Positions 13,674-14,630 of a stretch of 14,630 nucleotides of DNA are shown one piece after another. This DNA is from Bacteroidia bacterium (GTDB lineage Bacteria; Bacteroidota; Bacteroidia; Bacteroidales; GCA-2748055): NCBI GenBank assembly GCA_004525825.1, contig SPBY01000022.1, positions 1-14,630 on the forward strand. Direction: 5' to 3'. Below the pieces are notes generated by a model, which made no database searches, was not told where the DNA came from, and was given only the letters and a program-made list of their open reading frames with translations. How positions within the stretch are numbered: position 1 is the first letter of the stretch; each line of letters begins with the position of its first letter. Position numbers and translations under genes: made by a program.

Positions 13674-14630
13674 ATGAAACATTTTACCTTCCTTCTATTA
13701 ATATGGCTGGCGTATTCCTGCCAGACATCGGTGAATCCAACCCTTAAAATTGAGGGAGAACTCCAGCAATGGCACAAAGTCACACTGGTGCTGAACGGAC
13801 CCGCAACATCAGAAATGGCCGAAGAAAATCCTTTCCTGGATTACAAACTGGAGGCCATCTTCACCCAGGGAACCAGCTCCTATACCGTTCCGGGTTATTT
13901 TGCCGCAGATGGAAATGCAGGGGAAACCTCTGCCAGGGAGGGGAGCATCTGGAAGATTCATTTCAGACCCGATGCTTCAGGAACCTGGAACTACAGGGTC
14001 TCTTTTCAGAAGGGAAAAAACCTGGCAGTGCTGGATGGGGATGTACAGGGTGAAGCTATAGGTCCGGATGGGGCTGAAGGAAGCCTGGATATTATCGAGA
14101 CCGATAAGAGCGCACCCGATTTCAGGGCCAGGGGGAGGATTGTAAACGGAGGCAAAGGCTACTTTAAATTCCAGGGAACGGATGAAATTTGGATCAAGAA
14201 CGGGGCCGACAGCCCCGAGAATTTCCTGGCCTTTCAGGATTTTGACCAGACTCTGCGCTTTAGTTTGAAAAGTGTGTTCCGGGAAGGGGAGGCCAATCCG
14301 GATATACAGATTCATTCCTATGAACCTCACCTGTCTGACTGGAAGGAGGGAGACCCCACCTGGCAGAATGGAAATGGAAAAGGGATCATCGGAGCATTGA
14401 ATTACCTGCAGTCGGTGGGGGTGAATTCGGTCTATATGCTCACCCTGAACATTCTGGGCGACGGCAAGGATGTCTGGCCTTATAACGATTACAATGAGCG
14501 TTACCGCTTCGACTGCAGCAAACTGGACCAGTGGGAGGTGGTGTTCGATCACATGGAGAGCCTGGGAATCATGGCCCATTTTGTTTTACAGGAAACAGAG
14601 AACGAGTGTCTGCTTGATATCGGTCAGACC
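13674..14630 (+). CDS. DUF5060-containing glycoside-hydrolase-like lipoprotein (C-terminus cut by window edge)
   Basis: ATG 13674 opens a frame that stays open for 319 codons to the right edge. The signal peptide ends in LAYSC, giving lipidated Cys16. Residues about 25-115 form a DUF5060-type beta domain: TVPGYFAADGNAGETSAREG (71-90) and then WKIHFRPDASGTWNYRVSF are hallmark stretches of PF16586. Residues about 150-180 (RARGRIVNGGKGYFKFQG) lead into what looks like a TIM-barrel hydrolase (ALNYLQSVGVNSVYMLTLN, 241-259; WPYNDYNERYRFD, 268-280; FDHMESLGIMAHFVLQETEN, 291-310). Such proteins in Bacteroidota are glycan hydrolases or are predicted to be. The exact family and catalytic residues lie partly outside the window. 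It starts 26 bases from the divergent small membrane protein and so shares a very tight promoter region with the fucosidase side. Confidence 0.85.
   Translation, partial: MKHFTFLLLIWLAYSCQTSVNPTLKIEGELQQWHKVTLVLNGPATSEMAEENPFLDYKLEAIFTQGTSSYTVPGYFAADGNAGETSAREGSIWKIHFRPDASGTWNYRVSFQKGKNLAVLDGDVQGEAIGPDGAEGSLDIIETDKSAPDFRARGRIVNGGKGYFKFQGTDEIWIKNGADSPENFLAFQDFDQTLRFSLKSVFREGEANPDIQIHSYEPHLSDWKEGDPTWQNGNGKGIIGALNYLQSVGVNSVYMLTLNILGDGKDVWPYNDYNERYRFDCSKLDQWEVVFDHMESLGIMAHFVLQETENECLLDIGQT

Noticed and set aside
13977..14579. 200-residue minus-strand frame at the right edge
   Set aside because: Antisense to the DUF5060 gene, which has a lipobox and clear family motifs. The minus-strand translation has no recognisable features.

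Overview
The window reads as Bacteroidota chromosome, most like an anaerobic or marine member of the Marinilabiliales/Prolixibacteraceae type. This is inferred from gene content: several lipoproteins with Bacteroidota-style lipoboxes, an FHS-type sugar permease, a GH29 fucosidase next to a DUF5060 glycan enzyme, an eight-helix FtsX-type permease beside a sigma-54 two-component pair, A-rich leaders without Shine-Dalgarno sites, and one TAnnTTTG-type -7 box. No rRNA, tRNA, CRISPR array, insertion sequence or phage gene was seen. Gene density is high and no gene-free stretch exceeds 300 bases.

Left part (1-3069): a WecA/TagO-type glycan-lipid phosphotransferase is cut by the left edge on the minus strand. 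After a 281-base spacer comes a minus-strand heptaheme membrane cytochrome c of the NapC/NirT type. A small plus-strand lipoprotein of unknown function follows.

Centre-left (3133-6188): a periplasmic PQQ-type beta-propeller lipoprotein (minus) diverges from a FucP-like sugar permease (plus), which is followed by a lipocalin-like lipoprotein and a clear intrinsic terminator.

Centre (6254-11489): a large MacB/FtsX-type permease (minus) diverges from an NtrC-family response regulator and its histidine kinase (plus, 6-base gap). The intergenic region holds a TGGCAC-N5-TTGGA element resembling a sigma-54 promoter facing the permease. It covers the first codons of the longest permease ORF, so translation more likely starts at the inner ATG (8593). 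About 100-140 bases upstream of the predicted transcription start lies a row of three palindromes, where an NtrC-type activator would bind. The simplest model is that the kinase senses envelope stress, phosphorylates the regulator, and the regulator switches on the permease through sigma-54. No ABC ATPase gene is present in the window.

Right part (11503-14630): a secreted GH29 alpha-L-fucosidase (minus) and, upstream of it, a small two-helix membrane protein whose frame is apparently broken by one base. A DUF5060 glycoside-hydrolase-like lipoprotein (plus) starts 26 bases away and runs off the right edge. This looks like the start of a polysaccharide-degradation locus handling fucosylated glycans. 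The most notable items are the sigma-54/palindrome arrangement, the unusual CX3CH first heme site of the cytochrome, and the one-base break in the small membrane protein.
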